Assembly: GCF_001590905.1 (NCBI RefSeq)
Contig: NZ_BCTT01000013.1
Location: forward strand, 1-64,000
Length of the DNA: 64,000 bases
Direction of reading: 5' to 3'
Source of the DNA: Serratia grimesii NBRC 13537
Lineage (GTDB): Bacteria; Pseudomonadota; Gammaproteobacteria; Enterobacterales; Enterobacteriaceae
Shown here: positions 9,653 through 18,737 of the stretch, one piece after another
Numbering within the stretch: position 1 is the stretch's first letter
Layout of the letters: the number at the start of each line of letters is the position of its first letter
Position numbers and translations under genes: made by a program
The notes under the pieces: model-generated
Seen by the model: the letters and a program-made list of their open reading frames with translations, nothing else
Databases searched by the model: none
What the model was told of the DNA's origin: nothing

Positions 9653-10461
9653 ATGCTGACCCCTTACAGACCGCGCCATTGCGCGCTGAACATCTGACAC
9701 TCGGCTATGACAAAAAAATCGTCGCAAGCGACCTTTCCGTCTCAATACCGCACGGTGAACTGACGGTAATTATCGGGCCAAATGCCTGTGGCAAATCTAC
9801 CTTGTTACGTACCCTCAGCCGTCTGATCCAACCCCAGGCAGGTGCCGTATGGCTAAACGGCAAACACATCAGCGAATATGCAACCAAAGAGGTGGCACGC
9901 CAGCTTGGGCTGCTGCCACAAAGCTCAACCGCGCCAGGCGACATTACTGTGTTTGATTTGGTGGCCCGTGGCCGCTATCCGCATCAGCGTCTGTTCAGTC
10001 GCTGGCGTGAGGAAGATCAACAGGCAGTAGAACAAGCAATGCGTTCTACCGGCGTTTTTGAGCTGTCCGAACAGCCGGTCGATACGCTCTCTGGCGGGCA
10101 ACGCCAACGCGTGTGGATTGCTATGGTATTAGCACAGCAGACACCACTGCTGCTGCTGGATGAACCGACCACCTGGCTGGACATTACCCATCAGATAGAC
10201 CTGCTGGAGCTAATGCGTCAACTAAACCGTGAAAACGGCCATACATTGGTGGTGGTGCTGCACGATCTCAACCATGCGTGTCGTTATGCCACACATCTGA
10301 TCGCCATGCGCGACGGCAAAGTTGTTGCCGAAGGCGCACCTAAGGATATTGTGACGCCAGAACTGATCGAAGCAGTGTATGGTCTGCGCTGCATGATCAT
10401 TGACGATCCGGTTTCACACACGCCGTTGGTGGTACCTCTGGGTAAGCAACAGACAGTGTAA
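9649..10461 (+). CDS. fepC: Ferric-enterobactin ABC transporter ATPase FepC
   Basis: A 270-residue ABC ATPase powering FepDG. Walker A is GPNACGKST at 43-51, the signature LSGGQRQR starts at 147, Walker B is LLLLDEP at 167-173, and the H-loop is VLHDLNH. It is the last gene of fepDGC. The E. coli chain-length gene fepE, which follows fepC there, is absent; entF converges directly. Confidence 0.95.
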   Translation: MNADPLQTAPLRAEHLTLGYDKKIVASDLSVSIPHGELTVIIGPNACGKSTLLRTLSRLIQPQAGAVWLNGKHISEYATKEVARQLGLLPQSSTAPGDITVFDLVARGRYPHQRLFSRWREEDQQAVEQAMRSTGVFELSEQPVDTLSGGQRQRVWIAMVLAQQTPLLLLDEPTTWLDITHQIDLLELMRQLNRENGHTLVVVLHDLNHACRYATHLIAMRDGKVVAEGAPKDIVTPELIEAVYGLRCMIIDDPVSHTPLVVPLGKQQTV

Positions 10462-10489
10462 GGGCCCAGTAGCTGGACCCTTATTAATC

Positions 10490-10509
10490 GGGGCGAATGT
10501 ATTCGCCCC
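10490..10509. terminator. Hairpin between converging fepC and entF
   Basis: GGGGCGAA (10490-10497), a four-base loop and TTCGCCCC (10502-10509). A second small inverted repeat, AGGGCCCAG...CTGGACCCT, precedes it at 10461-10481. Placement between converging operons suggests bidirectional termination; neither side has a strong T-run. Confidence 0.65.
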
Positions 10510-10526
10510 CTCCCCGTCACTGGGTA

Positions 10527-13500
10527 TTACAAAGCGCGTAGTATGCGGTTCAGCAACGGCCCCAGCACTTTGAACGACGCCGGTGAAACGATATCTACGT
10601 GCGCGCAATCCAGTTCATGCACCTGCAAGGCATCCACGTATTGCGACCAGGTCTGCTGCACATCCATCCCTTCCTGTAAGGTCTGACGCGCAACAAACAA
10701 CGTCGCCTGCCCTTTGAAGTTCGCCGTATTGGTCGCTGAAAGCAAGCGGACTGAATCGGCATAGTTGGCTTCGATATTATCAAACATCGCCACACGGGTT
10801 TCGCCCAATGCAGTATCCAACGCATCCTCAGACACTGCCAGGAACTGCTGACGTTCGCGCTGAACTTCTTTTAGCACGTTGTCATCGAGCATCACATCCC
10901 AGTTCTGGGTTTCCGGCGGGTAAGTATCCAGCAACCCAAGGAAGGCCACTTCTTCACCCCGTGCCTGCAATCTGGCTGCGATACCCTGCGCCAAAGTGCC
11001 ACCCAGTGAATAACCGATAAAGTGATAGGGACCCTTCGGCTGCACCTGCAATACCTTCTCCAGATGCGCGTCGCAGACCTGATCCATATGCTCACTGAGC
11101 GCCAGCGGGCCATCAGGACGTGGCGATTGGATCCCCACCAACGACCAATGCTGATCGATATAGCGCGGCAATACACTGAACTGCCAGGAGAATCCAGAAG
11201 CAGGATGCAGACAGAACAACGTCGGACCGTCGGTGGTACGCAGTGGCAATATGCTGTCAAAACCCGTCTGGTCCGCTTCTTCCTGCGTGCGCTCTTGCGC
11301 CAACAGTTGCGCCAATTGTTCTACACGGGAAGCAACCATCACCTGCCCGACAGACACCGCCTTGCCCAGATCACGACGCAGTTCCGCCGCCAGACGCATC
11401 GCCAACAACGAGTGCCCGCCAAGCGCAAAGAAATCATCGTCGGCAAATACAGTTTCACGCTGTAGCAAACGGGCGAACACGGCGGCGATTGCCGTTTCCA
11501 GCCCCGCTTCAGGTTCACGCCCTGCGGCTCTGACACCGCTTTGTGGTTGCGGTAATGCTTTACGATCCAGCTTGCCATTGGCGCTCAGCGGTAGAGACTC
11601 CATCTCAACTAACGCTACTGGCACCATATGTGGCGGCAGACGATCGACCAGCGCAGCACGCAACGCGTCCAGATCAAGACGCACGCCAGGCTGCGCCACC
11701 AGATACCCCACCAGTTGGCGGGCATCTCCACCGCCAGGATCTGTTGGCGTATTATTCAGTACCAGCGCATGCGTAACCGCCTGCTTGATACCCGGTAACG
11801 ACAGCAGCGCATGATCGATTTCACTCAATTCGATGCGTTGACCACGAATTTTTAGCTGATCGTCACTACGGCCAAGGTATTCCACCTCGCCTCCTGGCAG
11901 CCAACGAGCAACGTCACCCGTGCGGTACATGCGACCACCGTCGCCGTCAGGATCTGCCACAAAGCGGCTGGCCGTCAGTTCCGGCCGCCCCAAATAACCC
12001 TGCGCCAGCTGTACGCCCGTAAGATACAAATCGCCAGCAACACCGGGCGGCACCGGACGCAGACGTGCGTCGAGGATGCGCAACCCGGTATTCCACACTG
12101 GCAAACCGATCGGCACGTTAGCCCCCTTGACAGCGGCCAAGGCCTCGCCCCAGGCAGGATGCCAACTGACATCAACAGCGGCTTCGGTCGGACCATACAG
12201 ATTGTGCAACGGCACACCTGTGCGACTTTGCCACAAGCGACACAGCTCGGCAGGCAGTGCTTCACCACTACAGAATACCTGTCGTAATGGTGCGCAGCAG
12301 GCCACTGCTTGTCGGCTGTCCAACGCCCCCACAAAGGCCGCCAGCATCGAAGGCACAAAGTGCATGGTGGTAACTCTGTACCGGTCAATCAATTGCAGCA
12401 GTTGTTCCGGATCACGATGCGCTTCCGGCGGCGCCATAACCAATTGCGCCCCCACCATCAGCGGCCAGAAAAACTCCCACACCGAGACATCAAAGCTGCA
12501 AGGGGTTTTCTGCAACACCACATCGCCTGCCGCCATCGGATACTGGTGCTGCATCCACAGCAAGCGGTTGACGATCGCCTGGTGGCCAACCAGCACACCT
12601 TTGGGCCGCCCAGTCGAACCAGAGGTAAAAATAATGTAGGCCGGATGATGCGGCGTTGGCCCGTGGAGCACGACGTCTGCCGTCAGCGGTGCGTCATACA
12701 GGAAAATATCGCCCTTTCCGGCAAAGCGTGCTTGCTGACCAGGCTCGGTGATAATCAGGCGAGGTGCCGCATCCTCCAGCATCATGCTGAGGCGTTCGTC
12801 AGGGTAACCGGTGTCCAGCGGTAAATAAGCCGCTCCGGCCTCAACAATGGCCATTAATGCCAACGACAGGAAAACTGAACGCGGCAACGCGACGGCGACG
12901 ATATCACCAGGCTGTACGCCCTGCGCTGTCAATTGGCGCGCCAACGCCATCACCTGCTCACGTGTCTCCCGGTAGCTGAATTGATATTGCGCATCAGCCA
13001 GTGCCGGGGCATTCGGGGTTTTCTGCGCTTGCTCTGCTAGTAGGCCCGTCAGCGTTTGCGGCGCCACCGGATGCGCAGTGTCGTTAACTCTGGTCAGCAG
13101 TTTATGATCTTGCTCGGTAAGCAAATCAGCTTCGCTGATCGGCATCTGCGGCTGAGCGGCAAACTGACGCAACAATAGCGGCAAACGCTGTAAATGTGCA
13201 GCCAACTCATCACGCTGATAGCGCTCAGCATTGGCCAGCAGATCAACCTTCAGCGTACCGGATTCATCCAGGTACAGTGCGATTTCCAGATCCCGGACCG
13301 GCCCTGAAGCCAATTCATGGGTAATACCTTCAATACCGCCGAAGTCCAACTGGAAGTCGAACATTTTAAAGTTGAACACCGTGCCATACAGCGGCTGAGC
13401 ATCGCCAATCCGCCCCAGATCACGTTGTACCTGTTCCGCTTCATAGCGCTGATGGCGACGGACGATTTTCAGCTCGCGACCAATATTGCCGGCAACGTCG

Positions 13501-14492
13501 CTCAAGGTCGCCTGCGGATCGAGGTGCATTTCGATCGGCAAAACGTTAATCACCGGCCCATTAGCACACAACGCGGCCGAACCGGTACGGCGCATAAAGA
13601 TAAAACCTGCGCTGAAACTGGCGTGACCACTCAAGCGGGACACCCATAATGCCACCAGTGCCAACGCCATATCTGCCACGCTGAATTGCTGCTGACCGGC
13701 ATTGACCAGTCGGTTAAAATCCTGCTGGTCACACAGTTGCGATAACCGATGGATACGGGTGGTCGGCGTCTGCCCAGCCAATGGCTGAGGGCAAAGGGTA
13801 GCCGGTGTCGGCAACTGTTGGGCCTTATTCAGCCAAAACGCGGCGTCGCGTTGGCACGTGGTCGACTGTGCATAACGCTGATACTCCTCGACCACCTCAC
13901 TGAATGCGGTGAACGGCGTCGGATCCGGCAGTTCATTACGTAATATTCGGGTGTAAATATGGGCAATTCTGCGGGCAATAGCTGTGAAACTAAAGCCATC
14001 AACCAGAATATGGTGATAACGCTGATACCAGAACCAGCGTCGCTCCGACAGGCGGATCAAGATATGCCGATACAGCGCATTGCCGCTGCCGATACGCAAA
14101 TCGCCGGACATATCCAATTGCATGACAGCACGTGCCGCCGCAGCAGCATCGGGGGAATCACGCAAATCAATCAACTCAACCGGCAGGATCGCGAGTTGCG
14201 GGTCAAGCCACTGCACCGGTACCCCATCACGCTCTTCAAAGCGGAACTGCAAGGTATCCACTTCGGATAGGCCCTGCGCAATCGCCTGCATCAAACGATC
14301 CTGATCCAACGCGCCATTCAGTTCAATGTAGTGGGAGACCGCATAAGCATTCGCGTGCGGTGAAATTTGATCGGCAACCCAAATTCCGGGTTGCGCAGCG
14401 ACCAACGGCAGCTCAGTGGCAAGTTGCTGTTCGGCCGATAATAAAGTGCTGTCTGACAAGGTACTGACTCCTGTTTTCGGTATTGGCGCCAT
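10527..14492 (-). CDS. entF: Enterobactin synthase NRPS component EntF
   Basis: A 1321-residue nonribosomal peptide synthetase joining dihydroxybenzoate to L-serine and cyclising the trimer. Domains in order: condensation (HHILVDG near 160-166), adenylation (FTSGSTGRPKG near 623-633; pocket FDVSVW and MHFVPS fit serine activation as in E. coli EntF), peptidyl carrier (LGGHSLL, Ser about 1028), thioesterase (GYSLGG, Ser about 1162, His in CAHVD). E. coli EntF has 1293 residues. I choose ATG 14492, which shares a base with the mbtH stop (TGATG); a GTG lies one codon earlier. It is the last gene of fes-mbtH-entF. The single complete module argues for an enterobactin-type product. Confidence 0.95.
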   Translation of the reverse strand: MAPIPKTGVSTLSDSTLLSAEQQLATELPLVAAQPGIWVADQISPHANAYAVSHYIELNGALDQDRLMQAIAQGLSEVDTLQFRFEERDGVPVQWLDPQLAILPVELIDLRDSPDAAAAARAVMQLDMSGDLRIGSGNALYRHILIRLSERRWFWYQRYHHILVDGFSFTAIARRIAHIYTRILRNELPDPTPFTAFSEVVEEYQRYAQSTTCQRDAAFWLNKAQQLPTPATLCPQPLAGQTPTTRIHRLSQLCDQQDFNRLVNAGQQQFSVADMALALVALWVSRLSGHASFSAGFIFMRRTGSAALCANGPVINVLPIEMHLDPQATLSDVAGNIGRELKIVRRHQRYEAEQVQRDLGRIGDAQPLYGTVFNFKMFDFQLDFGGIEGITHELASGPVRDLEIALYLDESGTLKVDLLANAERYQRDELAAHLQRLPLLLRQFAAQPQMPISEADLLTEQDHKLLTRVNDTAHPVAPQTLTGLLAEQAQKTPNAPALADAQYQFSYRETREQVMALARQLTAQGVQPGDIVAVALPRSVFLSLALMAIVEAGAAYLPLDTGYPDERLSMMLEDAAPRLIITEPGQQARFAGKGDIFLYDAPLTADVVLHGPTPHHPAYIIFTSGSTGRPKGVLVGHQAIVNRLLWMQHQYPMAAGDVVLQKTPCSFDVSVWEFFWPLMVGAQLVMAPPEAHRDPEQLLQLIDRYRVTTMHFVPSMLAAFVGALDSRQAVACCAPLRQVFCSGEALPAELCRLWQSRTGVPLHNLYGPTEAAVDVSWHPAWGEALAAVKGANVPIGLPVWNTGLRILDARLRPVPPGVAGDLYLTGVQLAQGYLGRPELTASRFVADPDGDGGRMYRTGDVARWLPGGEVEYLGRSDDQLKIRGQRIELSEIDHALLSLPGIKQAVTHALVLNNTPTDPGGGDARQLVGYLVAQPGVRLDLDALRAALVDRLPPHMVPVALVEMESLPLSANGKLDRKALPQPQSGVRAAGREPEAGLETAIAAVFARLLQRETVFADDDFFALGGHSLLAMRLAAELRRDLGKAVSVGQVMVASRVEQLAQLLAQERTQEEADQTGFDSILPLRTTDGPTLFCLHPASGFSWQFSVLPRYIDQHWSLVGIQSPRPDGPLALSEHMDQVCDAHLEKVLQVQPKGPYHFIGYSLGGTLAQGIAARLQARGEEVAFLGLLDTYPPETQNWDVMLDDNVLKEVQRERQQFLAVSEDALDTALGETRVAMFDNIEANYADSVRLLSATNTANFKGQATLFVARQTLQEGMDVQQTWSQYVDALQVHELDCAHVDIVSPASFKVLGPLLNRILRAL

Positions 14493-14698
14493 CACGCCTT
14501 ACGCAGTGATGCGGGCCGCATATCCTGCCAATGCTTTTCCAGCCAGTTCACACACTGTGATCGTGCTGCCGGGCCGAATACCGGCGTCCACCCCGCCGGT
14601 ACTGCGCTAAAATCCGGCCACAGGCTGTATTGTTGTTCGTCATTCTGCACAATCAGGCAGATTTGTTGCTCGTCATCGAACGGGTTCAGAGTTTCCAT
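14492..14698 (-). CDS. ybdZ: MbtH-like NRPS chaperone (YbdZ)
   Basis: A 68-residue MbtH-family protein that binds NRPS adenylation domains and aids their folding or activity, here surely EntF. The family signature is visible: NPFDD at the N-terminus, then YSLWPDF, PAGW and the conserved tryptophan-rich W...HWQDMRPASL tail. AAGGAGTC precedes the ATG. Its first 26 nt overlap the end of fes and its stop overlaps the entF start. Confidence 0.95.
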   Translation of the reverse strand: METLNPFDDEQQICLIVQNDEQQYSLWPDFSAVPAGWTPVFGPAARSQCVNWLEKHWQDMRPASLRKA

Positions 14699-16043
14699 CG
14701 CGGACTCCTTGGACAGAAAAGGTTAGCTTGGCCGAAGACGCAGGATACTGATCTGCCCACAATGCCTGTAGGCCATCGATCAAACCGCCACGCCAACAGA
14801 GATAGTCATGCCCGCCGGCAACCGTTCGGTATTGCACCCGGTGACCGGCATCGCGCAACAAATCCGCCATTCGATCATTCACACGATGTGCTACTTTTTC
14901 GTGCACCCCGGCTTCCATAAATACTTTCAATGAGCCCTTGCCAACGCCCTGCTCGACTTGACGCAGTAGCCAACCCGCATCGGCCGGTATCTCTTCGCGC
15001 TGGTACATGTCACGTCGCGGCCACCAGAAGGAGCCTGACTGACTGATCACTCCACCGAAGCACTGTGGCCAGTGCAACCCGGCATACAGTGAAGACAAAC
15101 CACCAAAACTTTGACCGCACACCAGGGTGCGAGCAGGATCACGGCTGTGCGGCGCCCATTCGGCAACCTGCGGCAGCAATTCTTCTTGCACCGCTAGCCA
15201 GAAATCTTCATTACAGGCTAATTCCTGCGTACGGTGCTTGAGGTCGATGATGTCGATCAGCAAATAAACCGCTTCCGGCAGTTTGCCCTCGCGGGTTAAC
15301 TGCATCAGCGGATCCCAGACGGGCATGTTGTTCGACCAGAACTGGCCATCCAGTAACACCGCCAATGGACGCTGCCCCGGGTTACTGTCACCCGTGGTAT
15401 ACACCCACACATTACGGGTATTCCCCAACCGTTCACTGTGCCAACTGTGGCGCTGTAATCTCGCCGGAGGGGCTGGCGTGCAACGTCCGCTGGCGACCGC
15501 GTAGCGATCAAAATCCTGCCAGGCGGGTTGCGCCGGCGCTTCCGGCATATGCAAACCTGACAGCACATTGCCACTGACACCTGCCCAAGAACGGTGAGGA
15601 TTAAGCAGGTCTTGAGTGGCGCCGGCAAACACCTGATGCCACCAGTGACGAATCGAATGCATATTCGCATGCGTATCGTCACCACTCTGTTCCAGAGGAC
15701 GATCATCCATGCAGGGGATAAAACAGTAGCTGCCACGCCAGTCGGCGCTGAGTTCAGTTTGCCAGTACCAAACGTCGGTTCCTTCCAATCGTTGCAAGCT
15801 CTGTGGCGGCGATGATTGATGGTGGTCGGTCAGGCAATTGATGTGGATCCAGACGCGTTGATAGGCTGAAGTGAGCTCACATCCCTGAGGATCACGCCAT
15901 AAAAATGTGACCTTCCCTCGCCCATTCCCTTGCAGCTCCACCAGCGGCGTGCCGCGTTTGGCAATATTCAGCCACCATCCATGGCGCCCGGCGTGCTTGC
16001 TCGATAATAATCTGCTGCTTTCTGACTCGGATTTTGTTTTCAA
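14673..16043 (-). CDS. fes: Enterochelin esterase Fes
   Basis: A cytoplasmic alpha/beta hydrolase cleaving the trilactone of imported ferric enterobactin to release iron. The 456-residue frame contains GQSFGG (nucleophile elbow), SQSGSFWW, and GGHDYLCWRGGL with the catalytic histidine; the N-terminal half aligns with the E. coli Fes IPT-like domain (RDPQG, GTDVWYW, WRGSYCFIP). The only start before the conserved region is a TTG at 16043, with no good ribosome site, so the exact start is uncertain. It is first in fes-mbtH-entF, divergent from fepA. Confidence 0.92.
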   Translation of the reverse strand: MKTKSESESSRLLSSKHAGRHGWWLNIAKRGTPLVELQGNGRGKVTFLWRDPQGCELTSAYQRVWIHINCLTDHHQSSPPQSLQRLEGTDVWYWQTELSADWRGSYCFIPCMDDRPLEQSGDDTHANMHSIRHWWHQVFAGATQDLLNPHRSWAGVSGNVLSGLHMPEAPAQPAWQDFDRYAVASGRCTPAPPARLQRHSWHSERLGNTRNVWVYTTGDSNPGQRPLAVLLDGQFWSNNMPVWDPLMQLTREGKLPEAVYLLIDIIDLKHRTQELACNEDFWLAVQEELLPQVAEWAPHSRDPARTLVCGQSFGGLSSLYAGLHWPQCFGGVISQSGSFWWPRRDMYQREEIPADAGWLLRQVEQGVGKGSLKVFMEAGVHEKVAHRVNDRMADLLRDAGHRVQYRTVAGGHDYLCWRGGLIDGLQALWADQYPASSAKLTFSVQGVRDGNSEPVR

Positions 16044-16131
16044 AACGCCTATTCACTATTTAGCTGGCAGCTTCAGGAAAGCCGGTAAATTCGCGGCGCG
16101 AGGCGCTGCCCAAGAAAACGGTAAACCGAAT

Positions 16132-16150
16132 ACTATTGATAATTATTTGC
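16132..16150. promoter_or_regulatory. Fur-like box in the fes-fepA divergent promoter
   Basis: ATTGATAATTATT (16135-16147) matches 11 of 13 positions of the Fur core AATGATAATCATT. It lies about 90 nt before fes and about 215 nt before fepA, the position where the E. coli fepA-fes control region has Fur sites. It is weaker than the other boxes in this window. Confidence 0.6.
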
Positions 16151-16364
16151 GTTTGCAATAGTGTGTGTAGACTCGTAAACAGGGCAGGTATTCTTCAACA
16201 GGGATGGATACCGGATTTTAGCGCTAAATCCGATGCTGTTGCCGTTGCGTCTCGGCCAGTTGGATTTTTATTTTCGAAAACACAAAAACTACAACCGCCC
16301 TTCTCTCAGCCGGTGGCCTACTGCGTCGGTGCCCCGGGAAAGGCAGCAAGGTAGGAACACTCAC

Positions 16365-18644
16365 ATGAACCGCAAATTATCTCGTTACTCCTTAGCCACA
16401 CTCATCGGGTTAGGGTTAGGCGCGTCCGCCTTTGCGCACGCCGCACAGCAAACTGATACCACCGCAGAAACAGACACTGTCGCCAAAAATAAAAAAGAAG
16501 CCGCCGAAGACACCATTGTTGTCACCGCCGCCAAGCAGAATCTGCAGGCTCCGGGGGTTTCCACTATCACTGCCGAAGAAATCAAAAAGCGCCCACCCGC
16601 ACGCGATATCAGTGAACTGATTCGTACCATGCCTGGCGTTAACCTAACCGGTAACTCTACCAGCGGTCAGCGTGGCAACAACCGTCAGTTAGATATTCGC
16701 GGCATGGGCCCGGAAAACACCCTGATCCTGATCGACGGCAAACCGGCTACCAGCCGTAATTCGGTACGTCAAGGCTGGCGTGGTGAACGTGATACCCGCG
16801 GCGATACCGGCTGGGTACCACCAGAGATGATTGAACGCATTGAAGTGTTGCGCGGCCCAGCTGCGGCACGCTACGGCAACGGTGCCGCCGGCGGCGTGGT
16901 CAACATCATCACCAAGAAAAACACCAAAGAGCTGCACGGATCTCTGAATGCGTTTTTCAACGTACCGCAGCATAAGCAAGAAGGTTCTACCAAGCGCACC
17001 GACTTTAGCCTGTCTGGTCCGTTGACCGACGAACTCAGCTTCCGTTTGTTCGGTGGTTACAGCAAAACTCAGGCCGATGCGTGGGATATTAACGAATCAC
17101 ATAAATCTTACCGTGCAGGTGCCTATGCCAACAGCGTGCCAGCCGGACGAGAAGGCGTAGAAGACAAAAATATCGATGCTATGTTGCATTGGGATTTTGC
17201 ACATTTGCAGTCACTTGAGTTTGAGTATGCCTACGGTCGCCAGGGCAACCTGTATGCCGGTGATACTCAAAACACCAACTCCAATGCGCTGGTACAGAGC
17301 AACTACGGCAAAGAGACTAACCGCATTTACCGCGAAACCTTCGGCCTCAACCATCGTGGAGCCTGGGATAACGGTGTCAGCACCAACAACTATATTCAGT
17401 TCGAACGCACACGTAATACCCGTTTGAATGAAGGTCTGGCCGGCGGTACTGAAGGCATCTTCGATACTAAAAATAACGGCTTCGGCACCACCAAACTGGA
17501 CGATTTCCTGGCTCACAGCGAAGTCAGCGTACCGTTTGAACTGGGCGTGACGCAAACTGCGACTGTGGGGACCGAGTGGAACCAACAGAAAATGAAGGAT
17601 GGTACCTCCACCAGCCAAACGCTGATGGGCGGTACCATTCCTGGCCAAGAAACCGGTACACGTAGCCCTTATGCATCTGCGCATATCTTCTCGCTGTTTG
17701 CCGAAGACAACATGGAGCTGACTGATACCACCATGCTGACGCCAGGTCTGCGTTACGATCTGCACTCTGAGTCCGGCAACAACTGGAGTCCGTCGCTGAA
17801 TCTGTCACAGGAACTGGGCGATTTCTTCACCCTGAAGATGGGTATCGCCCGCGCCTATAAAGCGCCAAACCTGTACCAGACCAACCAAAACTATTTGCTC
17901 TATAGCAAAGGCCAAGGTTGTGCAGCCAGCGATGTCAAAAATGGCTGTTACCTGCTCGGTAACGACGATCTGAAGGCGGAAACCAGCGTCAACAAAGAAG
18001 TTGGCCTAGAGTTCCATAACGACGGCTGGTTGGCTGGTGTGACTTACTTCCGTAACGATTACCACAACAAAATTGAAGCAGGTAATAGTCGCATCGGTAC
18101 CAGCAGCACCGGTACAGCTATTTACCAATGGGAAAACGTACCTAAAGCGGTAGTGCAGGGCTTAGAAGGCACGTTGAACGTACCGGTCAGCGAGAGCGTG
18201 TCCTGGACCAACAACGCCACCTACATGATTGAAAACAAGAATAAGAGCACCGGTGATTACCTGTCGATTATTCCTGAATTCACCATCAACTCAACCCTGA
18301 GCTGGCAAGCAACCCAAGAGCTGTCGATGCAATCGACCCTGACTTGGTACGGCCGCCAGAAACCGAAGAAGTACAACTATCAGGGTAAACCGGTTAGCGG
18401 TACCGAAACCAAGGAAGTCAGCCCGTACGCTGTGGTTGGTGCCAGCGCAACCTATGATGTGACCAAGAACGTCAGCGTAACTGCCGGTATCGACAACCTG
18501 TTCGATAAACGCCAATTCCGTGAAGGTAACTCGCAGAACGTCGGCGACCCAATAACCGGTACCATTAACATTGCCGGTGCAGGGGCTGCGACCTACAACG
18601 AGCCAGGCCGGACTTACTATATGAGCGTGAATACCCATTTCTAA
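16365..18644 (+). CDS. fepA: TonB-dependent ferric-enterobactin receptor FepA
   Basis: An outer-membrane receptor, 759 residues with the start at ATG 16365 (TAGGAA upstream). An upstream in-frame ATG at 16233 would add 44 residues before the signal peptide and is rejected. Sec signal MNRKLSRYSL...AFAHA, TonB box DTIVVTA, then a plug domain with LDIRGMGPENTLILIDG and the arginine-rich loop GWRGERDTRGD characteristic of FepA. The barrel ends in aromatic SVNTHF. E. coli FepA is 746 residues as precursor. It is divergent from fes and followed by a terminator. Confidence 0.94.
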   Translation: MNRKLSRYSLATLIGLGLGASAFAHAAQQTDTTAETDTVAKNKKEAAEDTIVVTAAKQNLQAPGVSTITAEEIKKRPPARDISELIRTMPGVNLTGNSTSGQRGNNRQLDIRGMGPENTLILIDGKPATSRNSVRQGWRGERDTRGDTGWVPPEMIERIEVLRGPAAARYGNGAAGGVVNIITKKNTKELHGSLNAFFNVPQHKQEGSTKRTDFSLSGPLTDELSFRLFGGYSKTQADAWDINESHKSYRAGAYANSVPAGREGVEDKNIDAMLHWDFAHLQSLEFEYAYGRQGNLYAGDTQNTNSNALVQSNYGKETNRIYRETFGLNHRGAWDNGVSTNNYIQFERTRNTRLNEGLAGGTEGIFDTKNNGFGTTKLDDFLAHSEVSVPFELGVTQTATVGTEWNQQKMKDGTSTSQTLMGGTIPGQETGTRSPYASAHIFSLFAEDNMELTDTTMLTPGLRYDLHSESGNNWSPSLNLSQELGDFFTLKMGIARAYKAPNLYQTNQNYLLYSKGQGCAASDVKNGCYLLGNDDLKAETSVNKEVGLEFHNDGWLAGVTYFRNDYHNKIEAGNSRIGTSSTGTAIYQWENVPKAVVQGLEGTLNVPVSESVSWTNNATYMIENKNKSTGDYLSIIPEFTINSTLSWQATQELSMQSTLTWYGRQKPKKYNYQGKPVSGTETKEVSPYAVVGASATYDVTKNVSVTAGIDNLFDKRQFREGNSQNVGDPITGTINIAGAGAATYNEPGRTYYMSVNTHF

Positions 18645-18706
18645 ACGTCCGCTCAAACAAGGCTGCTAACGCCATGTGAAAGGGCTAAACCCTTTGCCAA
18701 CAAACC

Positions 18707-18737
18707 CAGGGGCTGCCAATGCAGCCCCTGTTTTATT
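18707..18737. terminator. Terminator after fepA
   Basis: CAGGGGCTGC (18707-18716), loop CAAT, GCAGCCCCTG (18721-18730), then TTTTATT. It is a strong plus-strand terminator for fepA that runs into the stop codon of the converging DppA-like gene and may serve it too. Confidence 0.9.

Noticed and set aside
16233-16364. Upstream extension of fepA by 44 codons
   Set aside because: The extension precedes a normal signal peptide and has no sensible protein features; ATG 16365 gives the standard FepA form.
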